DNA of 64,000 nucleotides from Hydractinia symbiolongicarpus. Taxonomy: Eukaryota; Cnidaria; Hydrozoa; Anthoathecata; Hydractiniidae. Location: the NCBI RefSeq assembly GCF_029227915.1, contig NC_079881.1, forward strand, positions 26,823,501 through 26,887,500, read 5' to 3'. Position 1 is the first letter of the stretch. Every line of letters begins with the position of its first letter. Under the pieces are notes generated by a model. The model did no database searches. It was not told where the DNA came from and worked only from the letters and a program-made list of their open reading frames with translations. The position numbers and the translations under genes were made by a program. This document shows positions 1 to 10,350 of the stretch, piece after piece.

Positions 1-406
1 GTTTTAGTGGTAAAAAGATAATTTAAAAAATCGTTTTGGAAATGAGTTTGCTCACAGGGTACTTTCTTTGTATACATTCGACTATACGGGCCAAGCCCGG
101 GATATACGGGAAATCGCGGGTTTTCGTTTGCCGGCGATTAAACCACTTTCATTAAGCGTCTCATCAAAAATGAAAACATTTCTGAAAACTACAAGTCTCA
201 TGCGTTTTAGTGGTGAAAAAATAATTTAAAAAATCGTTCGGGAAATGAGTTTACTCCCTGGGTACTTTCTTTGTATACTTTTGACTATACGGGCCGAATC
301 CGGGATTTACGGGAAATCTCGGGTTTTCGTTTGCCGGCGATTAAACTTCTTTTATTCAGCGTCTCATCAAAAATGAAAACATTTTTAAAAACTACAAGTC
401 TCATGG

Positions 407-609
407 GCTTTAGTGGTGAAATAATAATTTAAAAAATCGTTTGGGAAATGAGTTTACTCCCTGGGTACTTTCTTTGTATACTTTTGACTATACGGGCCGG
501 GTCGGGGATTTACGGGAAGACGCGGGTTTTCGTTTGCCGGCGATTAAACTTCTTTTATACAGCGTCTCATCAAAAATAAAAACATTTTTAAAAACTACAA
601 GTCTCATGG
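407..609 (+). repeat. A' monomer subtype
   Basis: A type A derivative with GCCGGGTCGGGG, GGGAAGACGCGGG, CTTTTATACAGC and AAAAATAAAAAC. The last change breaks one base pair of the AT-rich inverted repeat. The subtype recurs near 3282, 6934, 7543, 9776, 10182, 16672, 20728, 21743 and 22555. Confidence 0.85.
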
Positions 610-812
610 GCTTTAGTGGTGAAATAATAATTTAAAAAATCGTTCGGGAAATGAGTTTACACCCTGGGTACTTTCTTTGTATACCTTTGACTATACGGGC
701 CGAGTCCGGGATTTACGGGAAATCGCAGGTTTTCGTTTGTCGGCGATTAAACTTCTTTTATTCAGCGTCTCATCAAAAATGGAAACATTTCTGAAAACTA
801 CAAGTCTTATGC
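610..812 (+). repeat. A'' monomer subtype
   Basis: A type A derivative with TTTACACCCTGGG, ATACCTTTGAC, AAATCGCAGG, TTTGTCGGCG, ATGGAAAC and TCTTATGCGTTTTTG. The GCAGG change removes the fourth GGG run of the monomer. It usually precedes a B monomer that reads CACAGGGTGC. Confidence 0.85.
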
Positions 813-888
813 GTTTTTGTGGTGAAAAATTAATTTAAAAAATCGTTCTGGAAATGAGTTTACTCACAGGGTGCTTTCTTTGTATACA

Positions 889-902
889 TTCGACTATACG
901 GG
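889..902 (+). other. Example of TTCG-N6-CGGG element in type B
   Basis: TTCG at 889-892 and CGGG at 899-902. The mammalian CENP-B box core is TTCG-N4-A-N2-CGGG, with seven bases between the two blocks. Here there are six, and type A reads TTTG instead of TTCG. It is recorded as a resemblance only. Confidence 0.35.
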
Positions 903-911
903 CCAAGCCCG
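899..911 (+). other. Example of GC hairpin in type B monomer
   Basis: CGGGC (899-903), loop CAA, GCCCG (907-911). In type A the right arm is GTCCG, which keeps pairing as RNA through one G-U wobble. In delta it is GTCTG, with two wobbles. It overlaps the first two GGG runs of the ladder, so the two structures would compete. Confidence 0.65.
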
Positions 912-1218
912 GGATATACGGGAAATCGCGGGTTTTCGTTTGCCGGCGATTAAACCTCTTTCATTAAGCGTCTCATCAAAAATGAAAACATTTTTAAAAA
1001 CTACAAGTCTCATGCGTTTTAGTGGTGAAAAAAAAATTTAAAAAATCGTTTTGGAAATGAGTTTCCTCACAGGGTACTTTCTTTGTATACATTCGACTAT
1101 ACGGGCCAAGCCCGGGATATACGGGAAATCGCGGGTTTTCGTTTGCCAGCGATTAAACCACTTTCATTAAGCGTCTCATCAAAAATGAAAACATTTCTGA
1201 AAACTACAAGTCCCATGC

Positions 1219-1421
1219 GTTTTAGTGGTGAAAAAATAATTTAAAAAATCGTTCGGGAAATGAGTTTACTCCCTGGGTACTTTCTTTGTATACTTTTGAC
1301 TATACGGGCCGAGTCCGGGATTTACGGGAAATCTCGGGTTTTCGTTTGCCGGCGATTAAACTTCTTTTATTCAGCGTCTCATCAAAAATGAAAACATTTT
1401 TAAAAACTACAAGTCTCATGG
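1219..1421 (+). repeat. Reference type A monomer
   Basis: A full 203-bp example of haplotype A. In order it carries TTTACTCCCTGGG, CTTTTGACTATACGGG, GCCGAGTCCGGG, AAATCTCGGG, TTTTCGTTTGCCGGCG and CTTCTTTTATTCAG. It ends with the AT-rich inverted repeat and AAGTCTCATG. Type A and its derivatives make up the majority of the array. Confidence 0.9.
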
Positions 1422-3875
1422 GCTTTAGTGGTGAAATAATAATTTAAAAAATCGTTCGGGAAATGAGTTTACATCCTGGGTACTTTCTTTGTATACCTTT
1501 GACTATACGGGCCGAGTCCGGGATTTACGGGAAATCGCAGGTTTTCGTTTGTCGGCGATTAAACTTCTTTTATTCAGCGTCTCATCAAAAATGGAAACAT
1601 TTTTGAAAACTACAAGTCTTATGCGTTTTTGTGGTCAAAAAATAATTTAAAAAATCGTTCTGGAAATGAGTTTACTCACAGGGTGCTTTCTTTGTATACA
1701 TTCGACTATACGGGCCAAGCCCGGGATTTACAGGAAATCGCGGGTTTTCGTTTGCCGGCGATTAAACCTCTTTCATTAAGCGTCTCATCAAAAATGAAAA
1801 CATTTTTGAAAACTACAAGTCTCATGCGTTTTAGTGGTGAAAAAAAAATTTAAAAAATCGTTTTGGAAATGAGTTTGCTCACAGGGTACTTTCTTTGTAT
1901 ACATTCGACTATACGGGCCAAGCCCGGGATATACGGGAAATCTCGGGTTTTCGTTTGCCGGCGATTAAACCACTTTCATTAAGCGTCTCATCAAAAATGA
2001 AAACATTTCTGAAAACTAAAGTCTCATGCGTTTTAGTGGTAAAAAGATAATTTAAAAAATCGTTTTGGAAATGAGTTTGCTCACAGGGTACTTTCTTTGT
2101 ATACATTCGACTATACGGGCCAAGCCCGGGATATACGGGAAATCGCGGGTTTTCGTTTGCCGGCGATTAAACCACTTTCATTAAGCGTCTCATCAAAAAT
2201 GAAAACATTTCTGAAAACTACAAGTCTCATGCGTTTTAGTGGTGAAAAAATAATTTAAAAAATCGTTCGGGAAATGAGTTTACTCCCTGGGTACTTTCTT
2301 TGTATACTTTTGACTATACGGGCCGAATCCGGGATTTACGGGAAATCTCGGGTTTTCGTTTGCCGGCGATTAAACTTCTTTTATTCAGCGTCTCATCAAA
2401 AATGAAAACATTTTTAAAAACTACAAGTCTCATGGGCTTTAGTGGTGAAATAATAATTTAAAAAATCGTTTGTGAAATGAGTTTACTCCCTGGGTACTTT
2501 CTTTGTATACCTTTGACTATACGGGCCGAGTCCGGGATTTATGGGAAATCGCAGGTTTTCGTTTGTCGGCGATTAAACTTCTTTTATTCAGCGTCTCATC
2601 AAAAATGGAAACATTTTTGAAAACTACAAGTCTTATGCGTTTTTGTGGTGAAAAATTAATTTAAAAAATCGTTCTGGAAATGAGTTTACTCACAGGGTGC
2701 TTTCTTTGTATACATTCGACTATACGGGCCAAGCCCGGGATATACGGGAAATCGCGGGTTTTCGTTTGCCGGCGATTAAACCTCTTTCATTAAGCGTCTC
2801 ATCAAAAATGAAAACATTTTTAAAAACTACAAGTCTCATGCGTTTTAGTGGTGAAAAAAAAATTTAAAAAATCGTTTTGGAAATGAGGTTGCTCACAGGG
2901 TACTTTCTTTGTATACATTCGACTATACGGGCCAAGCCCGGGATATACGGGAAATCGCGGGTTTTCGTTTGCCAGCAATTAAACCACTTTCATTAAGCGT
3001 CTCATCAAAAATGAAAACATTTCTGAAAACTACAAGTCCCATGCGTTTTAGTGGTGAAAAAATAATTTAAAAAATCGTTCGGGAAATGAGTTTACTCCCT
3101 GGGTACTTTCTTTGTATACTTTTGACTATACGGGCCGAGTCCGGGATTTACGGGAAATCTCGGGTTTTCGTTTGCCGGCGATTAAACTTCTTTTATTCAG
3201 CGTCTCATCAAAAATGAAAACGTTTTTAAAAACTACAAGTCTCATGGGCTTTAGTGGTGAAATAATAATTTAAAAAATCGTTTGGGAAATGAGTTTACTC
3301 CCTGGGTACTTTCTTTTTATACTTTTGACTATACGGGCCGGGTCCGGGATTTACGCGAAGACGCGGGTTTTCGTTTGCCGGCGATTAAACTTCTTTTATA
3401 CAGCGTCTCATCAAAAATAAAAACATTTTTAAAAACTACAAGTCCCATGGGCTTTAGTGGTGAAATAATAATTTAAAAAATCGTTCGGGAAATGAGTTTA
3501 CACCCTGGATACTTTCTTGGTATACCTTTGACTATACGGGCCGAGTCCGGGATTTACGGGAAATCGCAGGTTTTCGTTTGTCGGCGATTAAACTTCTTTT
3601 ATTCAGCGTCTCATCAAAAATGGAACCATTTTTGAAAAATACAAGTCTTATGCGTTTTTGTGGTGAAAAAATAATTTAAAAAATCGTTCTGGAAATGAGT
3701 TTACTCACAGGGTGCTTTCTTTGTATACATTCGACTATACGGGCTAAGCCCGGGATTTACGGGAAATGGCGGGTTTTCGTTTGCCGGCGATTAAACCTCT
3801 TTCATTAAGCGTCTCATCAAAAATAAAAACATTTTTAAAAACTACAAGTCTTATGGGCTTTAGTGGTGAAATAAT

Positions 3876-6800
3876 AATTTAAAAAATCGTTCGGGAAATG
3901 AGTTTACTCCCTGGGTACTTTCTTTGTATACTTTTGACTATACGGGCCGAATCCGGGATTTACGGGAAATCTCGGGTTTTCGTTTGCCGGCGATTAAACT
4001 TCTTTTATTCAGCGTCTCATCAAAAATGAAAACATTTTTAAAAACTACAAGTCTCATGGGCTTTAGTGGTGAAATAATAATTTAAAAAATCGTTTGGGAA
4101 ATGAGTTTACTCCCTGGGTACTTTCTTTGTATACTTTTGACTATACGGGCCGGTCGGGGATTTACGGGAAGACGCGGGTTTTCGTTTGCCGGCGATTAAA
4201 CTTCTTTTATACAGCGTCTCATCAAAAATAAAAACATTTTTAAAAACTACAAGTCTCATGGGCTTTAGTGGTGAAATAATAATTTAAAAAATCGTTCGGG
4301 AAATGAGTTTACACCCTGGGTACTTTCTTTGTATACCTTTGACTATACGGGCCGAGTCCGGGATTTACGGGAAATCGCAGGTTTTCGTTTGTCGGCGATT
4401 AAACTTCTTTTATTCAGCGTCTCATCAAAAATGGAAACATTTCTGAAAACTACAAGTCTTATGCGTTTTTGTGGTGAAAAATTAATTTAAAAAATCGTTC
4501 TGGAAATGAGTTTACTCACAGGGTGCTTTCTTTGTATACATTCGACTATACGGGCCAAGCCCGGGATATACGGGAAATCGCGGGTTTTCGTTTGCCGGCG
4601 ATTAAACCTCTTTCATTAAGCGTCTCATCAAAAATGAAAACATTTTTAAAAACTACAAGTCTCATGCGTTTTAGTGGTGAAAAAAAAATTTAAAAAATCG
4701 TTTTGGAAATGAGTTTCCTCACAGGGTACTTTCTTTGTATACATTCGACTATACGGGCCAAGCCCGGGATATACGGGAAATCGCGGGTTTTCGTTTGCCA
4801 GCGATTAAACCACTTTCATTAAGCGTCTCATCAAAAATGAAAACATTTCTGAAAACTACAAGTCCCATGCGTTTTAGTGGTGAAAAAATAATTTAAAAAA
4901 TCGTTCGGGAAATGAGTTTACTCCCTGGGTACTTTCTTTGTATACTTTTGACTATACGGGCCGAGTCCGGGATTTACGGGAAATCTCGGGTTTTCGTTTG
5001 CCGGCGATTAAACTTCTTTTATTCAGCGTCTCATCAAAAATGAAAACATTTTAAAAACTACAAGTCTCATGGGCTTTAGTGGTGAAATAATAATTTAAAA
5101 AATCGTTCGGGAAATGAGTTTACATCCTGGGTACTTTCTTTGTATACCTTTGACTATACGGGCCGAGTCCGGGATTTACGGGAAATCGCAGGTTTTCGTT
5201 TGTCGGCGATTAAACTTCTTTTATTCAGCGTCTCATCAAAAATGGAAACATTTTTGAAAACTACAAGTCTTATGCGTTTTTGTGGTGAAAAAATAATTTA
5301 AAAAATCGTTCTGGAAATGAGTTTACTCACAGGGTGCTTTCTTTGTATACATTCGACTATACGGGCCAAGCCCGGGATTTACAGTAAATCGCGGGTTTTC
5401 GTTTGCCGGCGATTAAACCTCTTTCATTAAGCGTCTCATCAAAAATGAAAACATTTTTGAAAACTACAAGTCTCATGCGTTTTAGTGGTGAAAAAAAAAT
5501 TTAAAAAATCGTTTTGCAAATGAGTTTGCTCACAGGGTACTTTCTTTGTATACATTCGACTATACGGGCCAAGCCCGGGATATACGGGAAATCTCGGGTT
5601 TTCGTTTGCCGGCGATTAAACCACTTTCATTAAGCGTCTCATCAAAAATGAAAACATTTCTGAAAACTACAAGTCTCATGCGTTTTAGTGGTAAAAAGAT
5701 AATTTAAAAAATCGTTTTGGAAATGAGTTTGCTCACAGGGTACTTTCTTTGTATACATTCGACTATACGAGCCAAGCCCGGGATATACGGGAAATCGCGG
5801 GTTTTCGTTTGCCGGCGATTAAACCACTTTCATTAAGCGTCTCATCAAAAATGAAAACATTTCTGAAAACTACAAGTCTCATGCGTTTTAGTGGTGATAA
5901 AATAATTTAAAAAATCGTTCGGGAAATGAGTTTACTCCCTGGGTACTTTCTTTGTATACTTTTGACTATACGTGCCGAATCCGGGATTTACGGGAAATCT
6001 CGGGTTTTCGTTTGCCGGCGATTAAACTTCTTTTATTCAGCGTCTCATCAAAAATGAAAACATTTTTAAAAACTACAAGTCTCATGGGCTTTAGTGGTGA
6101 AATAATAATTTAAAAAATCGTTTGTGAAATGAGTTTACTCCCTGGGTACTTTCTTTGTATACCTTTGACTATACGGGCCGAGTCCGGGATTTATGGGAAA
6201 TCGCAGGTTTTCGTTTGTCGGCGATTAAACTTCTTTTATTCAGCGTCTCATCAAAAATGGAAACATTTTTGAAAACTACAAGTCTTATGCGTTTTTGTGG
6301 TGAAAAATTAATTTAAAAAATCGTTCTGGAAATGAGTTTACTCACAGGGTGCTTTCTTTGTATACATTCGACTATACGGGCCAAGCCCGGGATATACGGG
6401 AAATCGCGGGTTTTCGTTTGCCGGCGATTAAACCTCTTTCATTAAGCGTCTCATCAAAAATGAAAACATTTTTAAAAACTACAAGTCTCATGCGTTTTAG
6501 TGGTGAAAAAAAAATTTAAAAAATCGTTTTGGAAATGAGTTTGCTCACAGGGTACTTTCTTTGTATACATTCGACTATACGGGCCAAGCCCGGGATATAC
6601 GGGAAATCGCGGGTTTTCGTTTGCCAGCAATTAAACCACTTTCATTAAGCGTCTCATCAAAAATGAAAACATTTCTGAAAACTACAAGTCCCATGCGTTT
6701 TAGTGGTGAAAAAATAATTTAAAAAATCGTTCGGGAAATGAGTTTACTCCCTGGGTACTTTCTTTGTATACTTTTGACTATACGGGCCGAGTCCGGGATT

Positions 6801-7319
6801 TACGGGAAATCTCGGGTTTTCGTTTGCCGGCGATTAAACTTCTTTTATTCAGCGTCTCATCAAAAATGAAAACGTTTTTAAAAACTACAAGTCTCATGGG
6901 CTTTAGTGGTGAAATAATAATTTAAAAAATCGTTTGGGAAATGAGTTTACTCCCTGGGTACTTTCTTTGTATACTTTTGACTATACGGGCCGGGTCCGGG
7001 ATTTACGCGAAGACGCGGGTTTTCGTTTGCCGGCGATTAAACTTCTTTTATACAGCGTCTCATCAAAAATAAAAACATTTTTAAAAACTACAAGTCCCAT
7101 GGGCTTTAGTGGTGAAATAATAATTTAAAAAATCGTTCGGGAAATGAGTTTACACCCTGGATACTTTCTTGGTATACCTTTGACTATACGGGCCGAGTCC
7201 GGGATTTACGGGAAATCGCAGGTTTTCGTTTGTCGGCGATTAAACTTCTTTTATTCAGCGTCTCATCAAAAATGGAACCATTTTTGAAAACTACAAGTCT
7301 TATGCGTTTTTGTGGTGAA
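3876..7319 (+). repeat. 18-mer HOR (3652-bp period), copy 2
   Basis: The second copy of the 18-monomer unit. It carries its own single-base losses: GGGCCGGTCGGGG near 4150 for GGGCCGGGTCGGGG, and a shortened T run near 5048. Offsets therefore drift between 3650 and 3652. The match ends near 7319, where copy 1 continues with a B monomer and copy 2 continues with an A' monomer. That is the junction expected of an unequal exchange. Confidence 0.9.
7266..7287 (+). other. Inverted repeat with extended 10-bp arms
   Basis: Arms TCAAAAATGG and CCATTTTTGA with only AA between them. Compared with the AAAA form, loop positions 1 and 4 have changed to G and C, adding a pair. It is the signature of cassette monomer i (also near 3.6, 9.1, 17.0, 17.8, 21.1, 22.9, 27.2, 33.8 and 35.3 kb). 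Confidence 0.85.
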
Positions 7320-7914
7320 ATAATAATTTAAAAAATCGTTCGGGAAATGAGTTTACACCCTGGTTACTTTCTTTGTATACCTTTGACTATACGGGCCGGG
7401 TCGGGGATTTACGGGAAGACGCGGGTTTTCGTTTGCCGGCAATTAAACTTCTTTTATACAGCGTCTCATCAAAAATGAAAACATTTTTAAAAACTACAAG
7501 TCTCATGGGTTTTAGTGGTGAAATAATAATTTAAAAAATCGTTTGGGAAATGAGTTTACTCCCTGGGTACTTTCTTTGTATACTTTTGACTATACGGGCC
7601 GGGTCGGGGATTTACGGGAAGACGCGGGTTTTCGTTTGCCGGCGATTAAACTTCTTTTATACAGCGTCTCATCAAAAATAAAAACATTTTTAAAAACTAC
7701 AAGTCTCGTGGGCTTTAGTGGTGAAATAATAATTTAAAAAATCGTTCGGGAAATGAGTTTACACCCTGGTTACTTTCTTTGTATACCTTTGACTATACGG
7801 GCCGGGTCGGGGATTTATGGGTAGACGCGGGTTTTCGTTTGCCGGCGATTAAACTTCTTTTATACAGCGTCTCATCAAAAATAAAAACATTTTTAAAAAC
7901 TACAAGTCTCATGG
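7306..7914 (+). repeat. Run of three A' monomers
   Basis: Three consecutive monomers (7306, 7509 and 7712) all carry GGGTCGGGG and TTTTATACAGC. The third has TTTATGGGTAGACG. This looks like local single-monomer amplification immediately after the 18-mer HOR. Confidence 0.75.
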
Positions 7915-8929
7915 GCTTTAGTGGTGAAATAATAATTTAAAAAATCGTTCGGGAAATGAGTTTACACCCTGGGTACTTTCTTTGTATACCTTTGACTATA
8001 CGGGCCGAGTCCGGGATTTACGGGAAATCGCAGGTTTTCGTTTGTCGGCGATTAAACTTCTTTTATTCAGCGTCTCATCAAAAATGGAAACATTTTTGAA
8101 AACTACAAGTCTTATGCGTTTTTGTGGTGAAAAATTAATTTAAAAAATCGTTCTGGAAATGAGTTTACTCACAGGGTGCTTTCTTTGTATACATTCGACT
8201 ATGCGGGCCAAGCCCGGGATATACGGGAAATCGCGGGTTTTCGTTTGCCGGCGATTAAACCTCTTTCATTAAGCGTCTCATCAAAAATGAAAACATTTTT
8301 AAAAACTACAAGTCCCATGCGTTTTAGTGGTGAAAAAATAATTTAAAAAATCGTTCGGGAAATGAGTTTACTCCCTGGGTACTTTCTTTGTATACTTTTG
8401 ACTATACGGGCCGAGTCCGGGATTTACGGGAAATCTCGGGTTTTCGTTTGCCGGCGATTAAACTTCTTTTATTCAGCGTCTCATCAAAAATGAAAACATT
8501 TCTGAAAACTACAAGTCCCATGCGTTTTAGTGGTGAAAAAATAATTTAAAAAATCGTTCGGGAAATGAGTTTACTCCCTGGGTACTTTCTTTGTATACTT
8601 TTGACTATACGGGCCGAGTCCGGGATTTACGGGAAATCTCGGGTTTTCGTTTGCCGGCGATTAAACTTCTTTTATTCAGCGTCTCATCAAAAATGAAAAC
8701 ATTTTTAAAAACTACAAGTCTCATGGGCTTTAGTGGTGAAATAATAATTTAAAAAATCGTTTGAGAAATGAGTTTACTCCCTGGGTACTTTCTTTGTATA
8801 CTTTTGACTATACGGGCCGGGTCCGGGATTTACGGGAAGACGCGGGTTTTCGTTTGCCGGCGATTAAACTTCTTTTATACAGCGTCTCATCAAAAATAAA
8901 AACATTTTTAAAAACTACAAGTCCCATGG

Positions 8930-9538
8930 GTTTTAGTGGTGAAATAATAATTTAAAAAATCGTTCGGGAAATGAGTTTACACCCTGGGTACTTTCTTGGT
9001 ATACCTTTGACTATACGGGCCGAGTCCGGGATTTACGGGAAATCGCAGGTTTTCGTTTGTCGGCGATTAAACTTCTTTTATTCAGCGTCTCATCAAAAAT
9101 GGAACCATTTTTGAAAACTACAAGTCTTATGCGTTTTTGTGGTGAAAAAATAATTTAAAAAATCGTTCTGGAAATGAGTTTACTCACAGGGTGCTTTCTT
9201 TGTATACATTCGACTATACGGGCTAAGCCTGGGCTTTACGGGAAATCGCGGGTTTTCGTTTGCCGGCGATTAAACCTCTTTCATTAAGCGTCTCATCAAA
9301 AATGAAAACATTTCTGAAAACTACAAGTCTCATGCGTTTTAGTGGTGAAAAAAAAATTTAAAAAATCGTTCGGGAAATGAGTTTACTAACAGGGTACTTT
9401 CTTTGTATACATTCGACTATACGGGCCAAGCCTGGGATTTACGGGAAATCACGGGTTTTCGTTTGCCAGCGATTAAACCACTTTCATTAAGCGTCTCATC
9501 AAAAATGAAAACATTTCTGAAAACTACAAGTCTCATGG
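8930..9538 (+). repeat. 609-bp trimer cassette (i-ii-iii), copy at 8.9 kb
   Basis: Three monomers occur in fixed order. Monomer i has ACACCCTGGG, CTTTCTTGGTATACC, TTTGTCGGCG and ATGGAACC. Monomer ii has CACAGGGTGC and GGCTAAGC. Monomer iii has TACTAACAGGG, AAGCCTGGG, AAATCACGGG and TTGCCAGCG. The same trimer recurs at 16841, 20897, 22724, 26982, 33673 and 35093. In this copy monomer ii reads GGCTAAGCCTGGGC. Confidence 0.85.
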
Positions 9539-10350
9539 GCTTTAGTGGTGAAATAATAATTTAAAAAATCGTTTGGGAAATGAGTTTACTCCCTGGGTAC
9601 TTTCTTTGTATACTTTTGACTATACGGGCCGGGTCGGGGATTTACGGGAAATCTCGGGTTTTCGTTTGCCGGCGATTAAACTTCTTTTATTCAGCGTCTC
9701 ATCAAAAATGAAAACATTTTTAAAACCTACAAGTCTCATGGGCTTTAGTGGTGAAATAATAATTTAAAAAATCGTTTGGGAAATGAGTTTACTCCCTGGG
9801 TACTTTCTTTGTATACTTTTGACTATACGGGCCGGGTCGGGGATTTACGGGAAGACGCGGGTTTTCGTTTGCCAGCGATTAAACTTCTTTTATACAGCGT
9901 CTCATCAAAAATAAAAACATTTTTAAAAACTACAAGTCTCATGGGCTTTAGTGGTGAAATAATAATTTAAAAAATCGTTCGGGAAATGAGTTTACACCCT
10001 GGGTACTTTCTTTGTATACCTTTGACTATACGGGCCGAATCCGGGATTTACGGGAAATCTCGGGTTTTTGTTTGCCGGCGATTAAACTTCTTTTATTCAG
10101 CGTCTCATCAAAAAAGAAAACATTTTTAAAACCTACAAGTCTCATGGGCTTTAGTGGTGAAATAATAATTTAAAAAATCGTTTGGGAAATGAGTTTACTC
10201 CCTGGGTACTTTCTTTGTATACTTTTGACTATACGGGCCGGGTCGGGGATTTACGGGAAGACGCGGGTTTTCGTTTGCCGGCGATTAAACTTCTTTTATA
10301 CAGCGTCTCATCAAAAATAAAAACATTTTTAAAAACTACAAGTCTCATGG
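9539..10350 (+). repeat. 406-bp dimer HOR, two copies
   Basis: Units 9539-9944 and 9945-10350 each contain a monomer with AAATCTCGGG and the rare variant TTAAAACCTACAAG (at about 9720 and 10126), followed by an A' monomer with GGGTCGGGG and GAAGACG. The shared rare variant marks a tandem dimer duplication. One dimer starts with GGGTCGGGG and the other with GAATCCGGG in the first monomer. Confidence 0.75.

Larger units (their letters stand above)
813..1015 (+). repeat. Reference type B monomer
   Basis: A full 203-bp example of haplotype B. It differs from type A at linked positions: TTACTCACAGGG instead of TTACTCCCTGGG, CATTCGAC instead of CTTTTGAC, GCCAAGCCCGGG instead of GCCGAGTCCGGG, GATATACGGG instead of GATTTACGGG, and CCTCTTTCATTAAG instead of CTTCTTTTATTCAG. 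Type B is commonest in the first 10 kb, often as adjacent pairs between runs of A. Confidence 0.9.
224..3667 (+). repeat. 18-mer HOR (3652-bp period), copy 1
   Basis: This segment matches 3876-7319 at an offset of 3652 bp, which is 18 monomers. Shared diagnostic variants include GCCGAATCCGGG (295 and 3947), TTTACAG (about 1730 and 5380), TTTGTGAAATG (about 2470 and 6121) and the GTAAAAAGATAA monomer (2039 and 5691). Copy 1 lost two bases near 2010 (AACTAAAGTC for AACTACAAGTC). A secondary similarity at 2029 bp (positions 12 and 2041) shows that an older 10-monomer duplication sits inside the unit. Confidence 0.9.

Noticed and set aside
470-490. TATA-like promoter sequence (GTATAC followed by CTATACGGG).
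   Set aside because: It occurs in every monomer with no downstream gene. A/T-rich repeats give such matches by chance, and transcription cannot be inferred.
441-635. A family of short open frames of 61-97 codons, one per monomer in many monomers on the + strand, with similar predicted peptides.
   Set aside because: They are the repeat read in one frame between stops at the AATTTAA landmark. The unit length is not a multiple of three, starts vary (TTG, GTG and ATG), no codon-level conservation is apparent, and changes fall at all codon positions. I see no promoter or gene context.
889-902. A true CENP-B box.
   Set aside because: The spacing between TTCG and CGGG is six, not seven, and the central A is out of place. 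TTTTCGTTTGCCGGCG also starts like the box but lacks CGGG at the right position. Kept only as a speculative resemblance.
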